A stretch of 33,076 nt of DNA from Lentzea indica (GCF_012184385.1 NZ_VSRL01000082.1:1-33076); one strand, 5' to 3'; counted from the stretch's first letter, positions 1-7,538 are shown. The notes: generated by a model from the sequence alone, not told the origin. Program-made: numbers and translations.

Positions 1-1172
1 GCCGCCGCGGCGGCCGGGGGGCGGCGTTCCAGTTGTTCCAGGCGTTGCAGCAGGGCTGCTTCGGACTGGCTCACCGAGGGCAGGAGCATGCGGGAGACGA
101 GGAGTTCGAGCAGGAGGCGGGGGGCGGTGGCGCCCCTCATGTCGACCAGGCCGGTGTGGACGATTTCGGCGTAGCGGGTCAGGGCTGCGGGGCCGATTCG
201 TTGTGCCTGGGCCGACATCGTGGCCAGTTCGTCTTCTGGGGCGCTGACCAGGTTGCGCTCGCCTGCGTCCGGGACTGCGCAGAGGAGGACGAGGTCGCGG
301 AGCCTGTCCAGGAGGTCGGAGGCAAAGCGGCGGGGGTCGTGGCCGGCTTCCACCAGGCGGTCGATGGTGCCGAAGACTGCGGCGCCGTCGCCTGCGGCCA
401 GGCCGTCCACCACGTCGTTGATCAGGGCCGAGTCGGTCACGCCGAGGAGGGTGAGGGCGCGTTCGTACTTGACGCCGTCAGGGCCTGCGCCGGAGAGGAG
501 CTGGTCCATCACGGACTGGGTGTCGCGGGCCGAGCCGCCGCCTGCGCGGATGACCAGGGGGAAGACGGCCGGTTCCACGGCCACGCCTTCCGCGGCGCAG
601 TTGCGTTCCAGCAGGCTTCGCATCACGCCGGGCGGGATCAGGCGGAACGGGTAGTGGTGCGTGCGGGAGCGGATGGTCGGGAGGACCTTGTCCGGTTCGG
701 TGGTGGCGAAGATGAAGATCAGGTGGTCCGGCGGCTCTTCGACGATCTTCAGCAGGGCGTTGAAGCCCTGCGTGGTGACCATGTGGGCCTCGTCGATGAT
801 GAAGACGCGGTAGCGGGCCTCGGCGGGGGCGTAGAAGGCCTTGTCGCGCAGTTCCCTGGCGTCCTCCACGCCGCCGTGGGAGGCGGCGTCGAGCTCCACG
901 ACGTCGACGCTGCCGGAGCCGTTCGGGGCGAGGCCGATGCACGAGTTGCACTCGCCGCACGGGTCGGGAGTCGGGCCCTTCACGCAGTTGAGCGAGCGGG
1001 CCAGGATTCTGGCCGAGGAGGTCTTGCCGCAGCCGCGCGGGCCGCTGAACAGGTAGGCGTGGTTCACCCGGCCCGCCGCCAGCGCGACGCGCAGCGGATC
1101 GGTCACGTGCTCCTGGCCCACGACCTCGGAGAACGTGGCCGGACGGTACTTGCGATACAGAGCGAGCGCCAC
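1..1172 (-). CDS. dnaX: DNA polymerase III subunit gamma/tau, 5' part (runs off window)
   Basis: This is the clamp-loader ATPase of the replicative polymerase, acting at the replication fork. The protein starts at a GTG (MALALYRKYRPATF, then VGQEH). It shows Walker A GPRGCGKT near residue 40, a zinc-binding cysteine cluster (CVKG, CGECNSC), Walker B FIIDEAHM, and the sensor/SRC region (FATTEPDKVLPTIRSRTHHY). About 390 codons are present; the tau-specific C-terminus lies beyond the left edge. The SRP RNA gene lies just upstream on the same strand, an arrangement common in actinobacteria. The downstream end in this window (LEQLERRPPAAAA) is already entering the low-complexity linker typical of long gamma/tau proteins. 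Confidence 0.95.
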   Translation of the reverse strand, partial: MALALYRKYRPATFSEVVGQEHVTDPLRVALAAGRVNHAYLFSGPRGCGKTSSARILARSLNCVKGPTPDPCGECNSCIGLAPNGSGSVDVVELDAASHGGVEDARELRDKAFYAPAEARYRVFIIDEAHMVTTQGFNALLKIVEEPPDHLIFIFATTEPDKVLPTIRSRTHHYPFRLIPPGVMRSLLERNCAAEGVAVEPAVFPLVIRAGGGSARDTQSVMDQLLSGAGPDGVKYERALTLLGVTDSALINDVVDGLAAGDGAAVFGTIDRLVEAGHDPRRFASDLLDRLRDLVLLCAVPDAGERNLVSAPEDELATMSAQAQRIGPAALTRYAEIVHTGLVDMRGATAPRLLLELLVSRMLLPSVSQSEAALLQRLEQLERRPPAAAA

Positions 1173-1255
1173 GCCGGAAACAGTACCGGTGAGCACCGAC
1201 AGTCCTGCGCGTCCCGCCACGGGCCTGCCGGTCGCGCGGATCGCGGGCAAAATAA

Positions 1256-1345
1256 GGGGACCCCGTGCACCCACCAGAGCCCGCTTATCCTTGCTGCCTT
1301 CCGGCCCTGGGGAGGTTCGCGAGATGTGTGCCGCACGAGGTCCTC
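1256..1345 (-). ncRNA. ffs: Bacterial small signal recognition particle RNA (4.5S RNA)
   Basis: On the minus strand the conserved SRP domain IV apical sequence is present (CAGGGCCGGAAGGCAGCAAG), the part that binds Ffh. The flanks close into one long hairpin: GGACCTCGTGC at the 5' end pairs with GCACGGGGTCC at the 3' end, followed by CCCCTTATTTT. A -10-like TACACT lies at 1350-1355, and its -35 position falls inside the LexA-type palindrome of the neighbouring 51-bp repeat. Boundaries are accurate to a few bases. Confidence 0.93.
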
Positions 1346-1369
1346 AGCAAGTGTAGCGAACGGCCCGAA

Positions 1370-1420
1370 TCGAACGTGTGTTCGAGTTACCCACAGCGTT
1401 GTCCCCACCTGTGGACAGCT
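1370..1420. repeat. 51-bp dispersed repeat, copy R1 (LexA-type palindrome plus DnaA-box-like words)
   Basis: It begins with the perfect palindrome TCGAACGTGTGTTCGA (1370-1385), which fits the actinobacterial SOS-box pattern TCGAAC-N4-GTTCGA. CCCACAG, TTGTCCCCA and CTGTGGACA follow. It matches copy R2 (3197-3247) at 47 of 51 positions. It sits between the divergent SRP RNA and GH84 genes, 38 bp before the GH84 start codon. Whether LexA or DnaA binds it is not known. Confidence 0.8.
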
Positions 1421-1458
1421 CACGCAAGCCGGACTCGTCCTCGTGCACACTGGCACTC

Positions 1459-3189
1459 ATGGCGAAAAAGGGCCTGCTGGTGGCCGTGATCGTGGCGGTT
1501 GCGGTGGTGACGGCAGGGATCTTGGTCTCGGGTGACGACGCGGTCCCGAAACGCGCCACGGACGTGAGCGTGTGGCCCACTCCGCGCATGATCGAGCGCG
1601 TGGGTGACGACGTTGCGATCCCCGCCTCGGTGACGATCGAGGGCGATGTCGAAGCAGTCACCCGGCAGGTGGTCGAGAAGGCGCTCGCGGGAGGCACCGG
1701 TAACGCCGGGCTGAAAATCCGGTTCCGCACCGACAAGGGGCTGCCGGCCGAGGCCTACGCGTTGAACGTCGCACCGGCCGAGGTCACCATCGCGAGCGCG
1801 GATCCCGCGGGTGCGCACCACGCCGCCCAGACGCTGCGCCAGCTGGTCAAGCAGGGCAAGGTCGCCGCCGTGAAGATCGACGACCGGCCGTCGTTGCGGC
1901 AGCGCGGCATCGTCGAGGGCTTCTACGGACGGCAGTGGACCTACGCCGAGCAGCAGGCCCAGATCGCCTTCGCCGCCTCCGTCAAGTTCAACTCCTACGT
2001 CTACGCACCGAAGGACGACCCCTACCACCGCGAACGCTGGCGGGAGCCCTACCCCGACGAGCGCCTGAACCAGCTCGGTGAGCTGGCGAAACGGGCCGCC
2101 GCCTCGCACATCGAGTTCACCTACTCGCTCGCTCCCGGCCTGTCGATGTGCTACTCGAAGGACGCCGACCGCGACGCGATCCAGGCCAAGCTCACCCAGC
2201 TGCACGGCGCGGGCATCAGGTCGTTCGCGCTGCTGCTGGACGACATCGACTACGCGAAGTGGAACTGCCAGGAGGACCTGGACACGTTCGGCAAGCCCAG
2301 CCAGGCGAACGCGGCACGCGCGCAGAACGACCTGCTCAACGACACCGCGCAGACCGTGAAGAACCAGATGCCGGACGCAGGGCCGCTGGTGACCGTGTTG
2401 ACCGAGTACGGCGACATCAACCCGACCCCTTACAAGCGGGTCTTCCGCGATGACCTGGACAAGTCCGTCAAGGTCATGTGGACGGGGACCGCGGTCGTGC
2501 CCAAGGCGATCACCAGGGCCGAGTCGAAGCGCGCAGAGGAACTGTGGGGCCGCAAGACCCTGATCTGGGACAACTACCCGGTCACCGATTACCCGGACGC
2601 GAAGGGACGGCTGCTGCTCGGCTCGTACTCGGGACGCGAGCCAGGACTCCAGGTCGAAGGCCTCCTCGCGAACCCGATGAGCCAGGCCCACGCGAGCCGC
2701 GTCGCGATGTTCGAGATGGCCGACTACGCCTGGAACGACCGCGCGTACGACGAGGACAAGGCCGAACGCGCCTACGCGGAGCTGCTCGCCAATGGCGACG
2801 AGCAGGTGACGAAGGCGCTGCTGGCGTTCTTCGACCTCAGCTCGTGGACCGCACCGCGGCTCGCCGACCAGCTCGAAGAGTTCCAGGACCGGTGGAAGGC
2901 GGGCGACAAGAAGAACGCGGTGGCCGGGCTGCGGGTCCACGCCGACGTGCTCGCCGGTGCGCCGAAGCTGATCAGGGACCGGGTGTACAAGGGTTTCGCC
3001 GTCGACTCCGAGCCCTGGCTCGTCGCGTGCGAGCTGTACGGCAAGGCACTGCAAGCCACGCTCGACGGACTGGACGGCAACCGCGAGCGGTTCACCGACT
3101 CGTCCGAACCGGTACGGCAGATCGACAAAGGGGTGCGGCTGGGCGACGGGACGCTGGACAAGTTCCTCGCCCAGGCACCCGGCATGTGA
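1459..3189 (+). CDS. GH84-family beta-N-acetylglucosaminidase (NagJ/O-GlcNAcase-like), exported
   Basis: This glycosidase is predicted to remove terminal beta-N-acetylglucosamine outside the cell. The ATG at 1459 is chosen because it opens with a lysine-containing signal or anchor (MAKKGLLVAVIVAVAV). An N-terminal domain of about 130 residues precedes the GH84 barrel, which starts at RGIVEGFYGRQWTY. The barrel has YVYAPKDDPYHRERWR and the catalytic Asp-Asp pair in LLLDDID (D261-D262), as expected for substrate-assisted catalysis through the 2-acetamido group. WDNYPVTDY is another GH84-like stretch. At 576 residues the protein is a compact family member without obvious carbohydrate-binding modules. 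It is flanked by the two copies of the 51-bp repeat and looks monocistronic. Confidence 0.9.
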   Translation: MAKKGLLVAVIVAVAVVTAGILVSGDDAVPKRATDVSVWPTPRMIERVGDDVAIPASVTIEGDVEAVTRQVVEKALAGGTGNAGLKIRFRTDKGLPAEAYALNVAPAEVTIASADPAGAHHAAQTLRQLVKQGKVAAVKIDDRPSLRQRGIVEGFYGRQWTYAEQQAQIAFAASVKFNSYVYAPKDDPYHRERWREPYPDERLNQLGELAKRAAASHIEFTYSLAPGLSMCYSKDADRDAIQAKLTQLHGAGIRSFALLLDDIDYAKWNCQEDLDTFGKPSQANAARAQNDLLNDTAQTVKNQMPDAGPLVTVLTEYGDINPTPYKRVFRDDLDKSVKVMWTGTAVVPKAITRAESKRAEELWGRKTLIWDNYPVTDYPDAKGRLLLGSYSGREPGLQVEGLLANPMSQAHASRVAMFEMADYAWNDRAYDEDKAERAYAELLANGDEQVTKALLAFFDLSSWTAPRLADQLEEFQDRWKAGDKKNAVAGLRVHADVLAGAPKLIRDRVYKGFAVDSEPWLVACELYGKALQATLDGLDGNRERFTDSSEPVRQIDKGVRLGDGTLDKFLAQAPGM

Positions 3190-3191
3190 CA

Positions 3192-3764
3192 TCAGATCGA
3201 ACGTGTGTTCGACTTGCCCACAGCGTTGTCCCCAGCTGTGGACAACTGGCGTCCGGTGGCCAGCATCAGCAGGTCAGAGGCAGGAAGGTCAGGCACTCCC
3301 GACTCGCGGAAACGCTTGCGCGCACCCCAGAACGGGCTCTTCAGCACGTGCTCCAGGGCGGCCTGAGCGGGTTCGAGCGGCATGTCCCGAACGCGTCCGA
3401 GCGGGCGGGCGATGTCCTGACCGTGCACCAGGAAGTCGACCAGCGGGTCCATCGGGGCTGCACCGGGAGCGCGCTTCGGGGAAGCCGCCGTCTCGCGGAT
3501 CTGGGCGATCAACTCCGGCCTCGTGAACCGTGCGGCGATCGCGCGCGCCATGCGGTCCTCCATGCGGTCGAAGCTGAACCCGGACGACACCGCACCCTTG
3601 ATCGCGTCCCACCAGCCGGTGCGCGTCGACGTGGTCAGGTGGGCGGCCATCTCCTGCATGGTCCAGCCGGTGCAGAGAGTTTCTCGCTGCCACTCGTCGT
3701 CGGTCAGGTCCTCGAGGAGGTCGGCGACGCTCATCCGCTCGGCCTCCAGCCACTTCATGATCAT
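3192..3764 (-). CDS. Mycothiol-dependent maleylpyruvate isomerase-family (DinB-like) protein
   Basis: The four-helix DinB-like metal- and thiol-dependent fold is suggested by LLEDLTDDEWQRETLCTGW followed by MAAHLT, and by DPLVDFLVHGQDIARPLG, which carries the conserved His and Asp. Members are thiol transferases or isomerases using mycothiol; the substrate here is unknown. The ATG at 3764 has GAGGGG five bases upstream, and it overlaps the TGA of the sigma-factor gene (ATGA), so the two are translationally coupled. The C-terminus is odd. The usual ATDxDW segment is not recognisable, and the last 17 codons (from QLSTAGDNAV to NTRSI) are encoded by repeat R2, which suggests the original 3' end was replaced or truncated. 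The length of 190 residues is slightly short for the family. Confidence 0.75.
   Translation of the reverse strand: MIMKWLEAERMSVADLLEDLTDDEWQRETLCTGWTMQEMAAHLTTSTRTGWWDAIKGAVSSGFSFDRMEDRMARAIAARFTRPELIAQIRETAASPKRAPGAAPMDPLVDFLVHGQDIARPLGRVRDMPLEPAQAALEHVLKSPFWGARKRFRESGVPDLPASDLLMLATGRQLSTAGDNAVGKSNTRSI
3197..3247. repeat. 51-bp dispersed repeat, copy R2
   Basis: Same orientation as R1. It has TCGAACGTGTGTTCGA at 3197-3212, followed by TTGCCCACA, TTGTCCCCA and TGTGGACAA, which on the minus strand reads as the actinobacterial DnaA box TTGTCCACA. The last 20 bases from 3226 form the near-perfect palindrome TTGTCCCCAGCTGTGGACAA. It starts 7 bp after the GH84 stop and overlaps the 3' coding end of the convergent minus-strand gene. 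Confidence 0.8.
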
Positions 3765-4939
3765 GATTGCCCCTCGATGACGGTCAGCCTGCGGCGCAGG
3801 AAGTCCTGTTCGGATTCGGTGCCCGCGAGCGCGATCGCCTCGCGGTAGGCCTCCGCGGCCTCGGCGTCACGGCCCAGGCGGTGCAGCAGGTCCGCGCGGG
3901 CGCCCGGTACGGGTGGTAGTCGCGGAGCTTGGGCTCGTCGGCCAGCTCGTCAAGCAACGCGAGCCCTGCCGCGGCGCCGTCGCGCATGGCGATGGCGGCG
4001 GCTGTTCAGCGCGACCACCGGGGACGGCACCAGGCCGTCGAGAACGTCGTAGAGCGCGACGATCTGCGGCCAGTCGGTGCTCGCGAAGTCCGGCGCCTCG
4101 TCGTGCAGCGCGTTGATCGCCGCCTGCACGCCGTACGGGCCGTGCCCACAGGTCAGAGCCCGTTCGGCCAGCGCGCTGCCCTCGGTGATCATGTCGCGGT
4201 CCCAGAGCGTGCGGTCCTGGTCCTCCAGCAGCTCGGCGCGGGCTTCCCGGCGGGCGTGGATGAGCAGCATCAACGCCAGCAGGCCCGTGACCTCACGTTC
4301 GTGCGGCAGCAGGCCGCGCAGGATCCTGGCCAGCCGGATCGCCTCGTCGGCGAGATCCGTCCGCCGGGCCGCGTAGCCCTCGGTGAAGATCGAGTAGACG
4401 GCCTGCAGCACGCCGGGCAGGCGCTCCGGCAGCTCGTGCGGATCCGGCACGCGGAACGGGATGCGCGCCTCCTTGATCTTCTTCTTCGCGCGCACGATCC
4501 GTTGCTGCATCGTCGTGACCGGCACCAGGTAGGCCCGCGCGACCTCGGGCGTCGTGAAGCCGGCCAGGCAGCGCAGAGTCAGGGCACCGCGATCCTCCGC
4601 GGGCAACGCCGGGTGCGCGCACGTGAAGAACAGCTCCAGCCGCTCGTCCGGCAGTGAGTCCCCCGCCGGCGGATCCGCCCGGTCGACCTCCACCTGCAGC
4701 AACGCCAGACGCGCCGCATAAGCCTGGTCGCGGCGCAGGCGGTCGACGGCCTTGCGGCGCGCGGTCGTGAGCAACCACGCGCCGGGCCGGTCCGGCACCC
4801 CGTCCACCGGCCAGTGCCGCAGCGCCGCCTCGATCGCGTCGGAGGTGACCTCCTCTGCCAGGTCGAGGTCGCCGAAACGCTTGACCAGGGTGGCGAGCAG
4901 CCTGCCGCGCTCCTCACGGAACACCTGCTCGACGTTCAT
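3761..4939 (-). pseudogene. ECF42-type RNA polymerase sigma factor with C-terminal helical extension, two apparent frameshifts
   Basis: The start MNVEQVFREERGRLLATLV is at 4939. Region 2 (DLDLAEEVTSDAIEAALRHW) and region 4 (FTTPEVARAYLVPVTTMQQRIVRAKKKI) are intact. A long C-terminal domain follows (PGVLQAVYSIFTEGY, then ERALTCGHGPYGVQAAI), which is diagnostic of the DUF6596/ECF42 group. After SPVVALN the frame slips near 4001-4008, continues in another frame as AIAMRDGAAAGLALLDELAD, then slips back near 3901-3910 to read ARADLLHRLGRDAEAAEAYR and ends at the TGA at 3761. Net shift is zero. As written, the protein would end early at about 3950, losing the terminal TPR-like part of the extension, which ECF42 factors are reported to need. 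Two opposite one-base errors in 100 bp make sequencing error as likely as real decay. The gene lies between the DGPF gene and the DinB-like gene. Confidence 0.85.
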
Positions 4940-4947
4940 CTCGGAAC

Positions 4948-5286
4948 TCAGAAGTCGAACTCTGCGATCGGCCTCACGACGACGGCCCCGCCGTCGCGCG
5001 AACCGGGACACTTCGCGGCCCATTCCAGTGCCGCGTCGAGGTCCGGCACGTCGATGACGTCGTAGCCGCCCAGCACCTCGCGGGTCTCGGCGAACGGCCC
5101 GTCGGTGACGGTGCGCTTGCCGTCCTGTCCGACCTGGACGGTGGTCGCGGTGACCAGGTCGGCCAGCGAGTGGCCGGAGACCAGGACGCCGGCGTCCTTC
5201 ATCTCCTTCTCGTAGGCGATCCAGTCCTCGACGGTGCAGCTCGCCTGCTGGTCAGAGGCCGCGTAGATCAACAGCATGTACTTCAC
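4948..5286 (-). CDS. YCII-related DGPF-domain protein
   Basis: This is a small ferredoxin-like-fold protein of 112 residues. It has the family start (MKYMLLIYAASDQQ) and the eponymous motif TDGPFAETREVLGGYDVI. DGPF proteins are the standard genomic partners of ECF42 sigma factors and are often their regulon members; their biochemical role is unknown. It starts at a GTG at 5286 behind a strong AGGAGGG ribosome-binding site and ends 8 bp before the sigma-factor ATG, so the genes form one operon. A candidate ECF42 promoter lies upstream. Confidence 0.88.
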   Translation of the reverse strand: MKYMLLIYAASDQQASCTVEDWIAYEKEMKDAGVLVSGHSLADLVTATTVQVGQDGKRTVTDGPFAETREVLGGYDVIDVPDLDAALEWAAKCPGSRDGGAVVVRPIAEFDF

Positions 5287-5320
5287 GATTGCCCTCCTCG
5301 GTCCGGTCTTACGGGATCAC

Positions 5321-5347
5321 GACGAGCGGGCGGGCGCCAGATCGACA
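5321..5347 (-). promoter_or_regulatory. Candidate ECF42-dependent promoter
   Basis: On the minus strand TGTCGA (5347-5342) is followed after 17 bp by CGTC (5324-5321), about 35 bp upstream of the DGPF start codon. This agrees with the -35 TGTCGA and -10 CG(A/T)C pattern reported for ECF42 factors, and suggests autoregulation of the operon. The match was made by eye. Confidence 0.6.
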
Positions 5348-5391
5348 CGGGCTTCCAAGATTTTTTGGAGACCTTCCCGAGACCCCCCGTT

Positions 5392-5421
5392 TTGGGTCCC
5401 GGAACACCCGTCCGGTAAGGT
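5392..5421 (+). promoter_or_regulatory. Housekeeping promoter of tRNA-Ser(GGA)
   Basis: TTGGGT (5392-5397), an 18-bp spacer and TAAGGT (5416-5421) place a start site next to the mature tRNA 5' end at 5429. Confidence 0.5.
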
Positions 5422-5428
5422 TCTCGAC

Positions 5429-5516
5429 GGAGGATTCGCATAGCGGCCTAGTGCGCACGACTGGAAATCGTGTTGGGTTCACCCCCTCACGGGTTCAAAT
5501 CCCGTATCCTCCGCCA
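5429..5516 (+). tRNA. tRNA-Ser (anticodon GGA)
   Basis: Acceptor stem GGAGGAT (5429-5435) pairs with ATCCTCC (5506-5512). The anticodon stem CACGA/TCGTG encloses the loop CTGGAAA with anticodon GGA at 5463-5465. A long class II variable arm and the T arm CGGGTTCAAATCCCG follow. The 3' 55 bases are duplicated at 17411-17465, so this gene is the attachment site of the integrated element. The final CA of the encoded CCA lies outside the duplicated core: the uninterrupted chromosome would read GCGCAAAGG here, with no CCA. Confidence 0.97.
5460..5514 (+). repeat. attL: 55-bp direct repeat within tRNA-Ser(GGA)
   Basis: It runs from the anticodon stem to the acceptor end and is identical to 17411-17465. 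Flanking bases differ on both sides (G versus A on the left, C versus G on the right), which defines the core exactly. Confidence 0.93.
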
Positions 5517-5519
5517 GCT

Positions 5520-5555
5520 CAGAGGCCCGGACACTTCTTAGTGTCCGGGCCTCTG
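5520..5555 (+). terminator. Hairpin just inside attL
   Basis: A 15-bp perfect stem (5520-5534 with 5541-5555) has the loop TTCTTA but no T tract. It belongs to the element and now stands in for the native tRNA-Ser terminator, which lies about 12 kb away beyond attR. It could also end the convergent hicB transcript. Confidence 0.65.
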
Positions 5556-5563
5556 TCGTATGC

Positions 5564-5583
5564 GGGTCTCAGTTCGGGTCTCA
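5564..5583 (+). repeat. Paired GGGTCTCA repeats near attL (candidate integrase arm sites)
   Basis: GGGTCTCA occurs at 5564-5571 and 5576-5583, a 12-bp phase. The same pair in the same phase occurs near attR. No other copy was noticed in the element. Confidence 0.55.
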
Positions 5584-5597
5584 CATGCCCCTGTGGA

Positions 5598-5816
5598 TCA
5601 GGCCGCGCCCACGGTCAGCGCACCGACCGCGGTCGGCTCAGGGATCGTCTCGCCGTGCTCGCGCAGGCTCTCCAGGTGGAAGGCGACGGCCTCCCGCATG
5701 AGCGTCACGCACTCGTCGTAGGTGGCCGCTGCCGCCGCGACTCCCGGCAGGTCGGGCGCCCACGCGCTGAACCCGCCGGCGTCGTCGCGCTCGATGATGA
5801 TGACGTATCCGGTCAC
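5598..5816 (-). CDS. hicB: HicB-family antitoxin
   Basis: This 72-residue protein has the partial RNase H-like HicB fold: TGYVIIIERDDAGGFSAWAP, then LPGVAAAAATYDECVTLMREAVAFHLESL. It neutralises HicA by direct binding and usually represses the operon. It starts at a GTG that overlaps the hicA stop by one base (TAGTG), so the pair is translationally coupled. It lies between the integrase gene and attL, a position where toxin-antitoxin pairs stabilise integrated elements. There is no separate C-terminal DNA-binding domain, so any autoregulation would need another factor. Confidence 0.88.
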   Translation of the reverse strand: MTGYVIIIERDDAGGFSAWAPDLPGVAAAAATYDECVTLMREAVAFHLESLREHGETIPEPTAVGALTVGAA

Positions 5817-6016
5817 TACGGCCTCCCTTTGAGTCCGGCTTGCCTCAGGATGCTCGCCTCGGTGCGCGGGTGCAACGTGTCGCTTGGTTTGCCAGCGACC
5901 GTAACCGTGCCCGTTTTCGCCGGGTGGCGGTACTGCCGGTGACTCCCCCGCGTTCGATCCAACTGCCACCCGTCGGCCTCGATTTGTTTGATGATCTCGC
6001 TGACCTTTGTCGGCAT
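5816..6016 (-). CDS. hicA: HicA-family mRNA interferase toxin
   Basis: This 66-residue protein has the double-stranded RNA-binding-like HicA fold. The catalytic motif GSHRQYRHP is present, followed by GTVTVAGKPSDTLHPRTEASILRQAGL. HicA toxins cut mRNA and tmRNA and stop growth. A strong GGAGGT site lies seven bases before the ATG. The gene begins 15 bp after the integrase stop, so int, hicA and hicB probably share a transcript. Confidence 0.92.
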   Translation of the reverse strand: MPTKVSEIIKQIEADGWQLDRTRGSHRQYRHPAKTGTVTVAGKPSDTLHPRTEASILRQAGLKGRP

Positions 6017-6031
6017 CGGGCTACCTCCTTT

Positions 6032-7503
6032 CTACGCCGGGACCAGAGCGCTGCCGGGGCCGTCGTCGTCGTCCGGCAACACGTCGGCAAGCCGTTCCCG
6101 CCACCGATCAGGAAGCGCGGCAACGAGTTTGAGAAGCGCTGCCCGCTGTTCGTCGGTCAGCTCCTCCTCGTCGTCGTCCACGTCCGCCGCTGCCGGGGCC
6201 GCCCACATAAGGCCGCCAACCTGTGCGGCGATGTCATCCGTGAGTTCGTGCGGGATGTGCAGGTAGCGCGTCAACATGGCGTGTTCGGACCAGCCCATCA
6301 CGCTCATGATTGCCCTGGGTGGCACCTTGAGAACGAGAAGCATGGTCGCTGCCGTGTGCCTCGCGTCGTGCAACCGCGCGTCCCGAACTTCCGCGCTGCG
6401 CAACAAGAGTTTCCAGTTCTCGTGATCCACGGTCGGATGCACTGGACGGCCAACGTAGTTGGCAAACATCCAATCTCCCTCGTCCCACAGTTCGCAGGCC
6501 TTGTCACGTTCGGCGTTCTGCGCCTCGCGGTGCTTCTCCAACGCATCGATCAGTTGGCGGGGAACACCGATCGTCCGGCGGCCGGCGCGTGACTTCACGT
6601 CGGTGACGACCACTCCCCCGCCGTGCCTCTGCGGGCAGCCAGCGCCGTACTTCTTGCCACAGGGGCGTTTCTCTGGGCAGCCGTGCCGCCACACGAGTTG
6701 CTGAATACCGCGCTTGATCGTGAGTGCGGCCGACTCGGTTTCCCGCTTGGCGCATACATGTGCCGCACGGTTCTTGCGGCACTTCGTGCCCTGTTCACAC
6801 CCGTGCTGCCACTTCACCGTCAGGTCGGACCAGCGCAGGCCGAGAGCCTCACCACGCCGCAGGCCAAGCGTGAGAGCCACGATGAACCGTGCGCCGTTCC
6901 GCATGCCGCCCGCCGTGGCCATGATGCGCTGGGCCTCATCGACCGTGAACGGAACGATCTCCTCTTCCTCGACACGCGGAGCCTTGGCATGGTGGCCGGG
7001 TTTTCCACGAGGTGCCGTCGCCGAACAGCCTCATTGAGCGCGGCGCGCACCGTGCGGTGGACCAGGTGCGCGGTTCCCGGCTTCAACCCGCCCGCGATCA
7101 TGCGGGCGTAGAGCTTCTCCAGGTGTTCCGGCCTCAAGCGGTCGATGCGGTGTGCACCGATGCCGGGGATGAGGTGCTTGTTGACCGACGCGCGGTAGCC
7201 GACCATCGTGGTTGCTCGAACCGTTGGCGCAGCAATGTTCTCAACCCAGTGCGTCAGCCACTTCTCGACTGTCCACACGCGACCGGCCTTCTTGACCTTT
7301 CCGCTGTCGCGCTGTCGTTCGAGGTCGCGGACGGCGGTGATGACCTCGGCTTCGGTGGCGCGCTTGACGTGTCGGCGGTCGGGCTTGCCGTTGTCGAGCG
7401 TGCCCATGGTGACGCGGCCGTGCCATTTGCCGTCTGCGCCGTGGTAGATGCTGCTGGCGCCGTTGGGGGCGCGGGTGCCCTCGGGTCGTTTCTTGCGTGG
7501 CAT
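6032..7503 (-). pseudogene. int: Tyrosine recombinase (integrase) with one apparent frameshift
   Basis: The start is the ATG at 7503 (MPRKKRPEGTRAPNGASSIY). It has an N-terminal arm-binding domain with GASSIYHGADGKWHGRVTMG, a core-binding SAM-like domain (TVEKWLTHWVENIAAPTVRA) and the catalytic domain. The catalytic residues are Arg in LGLRRGEALGLRW (about 214), HDARH (about 379) and Tyr in TRYLHI (about 413). A cysteine-rich insertion lies between them (GCEQGTKC, HGCPEKRPCGKKYGAGC). Near 6986-6989 one base is missing: reading ATGGCC instead of ATGCC joins NPATM to AKAPRVEEEEIVPFTVDEAQ and gives a 490-residue enzyme. This may be decay or a sequencing error. It acts on the tRNA-Ser(GGA) site. 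Confidence 0.9.
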
Positions 7504-7538
7504 CGGGTGGTTCTCCTTCTGGTTGGTGGCGGTGGGGG

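Noticed and set aside
33..1535. Plus-strand open frame opposite dnaX and the SRP RNA
   Set aside because: dnaX motifs are clear on the other strand, and the frame crosses a structural RNA gene.
1420..3192. Minus-strand open frame opposite the GH84 gene
   Set aside because: No recognisable domain; the plus strand encodes a complete GH84 catalytic domain.
1370..3247. R1/R2 as the ends of an insertion sequence carrying the GH84 gene
   Set aside because: The repeats are direct, not inverted; there is no transposase, and the same word type looks like a dispersed intergenic repeat.
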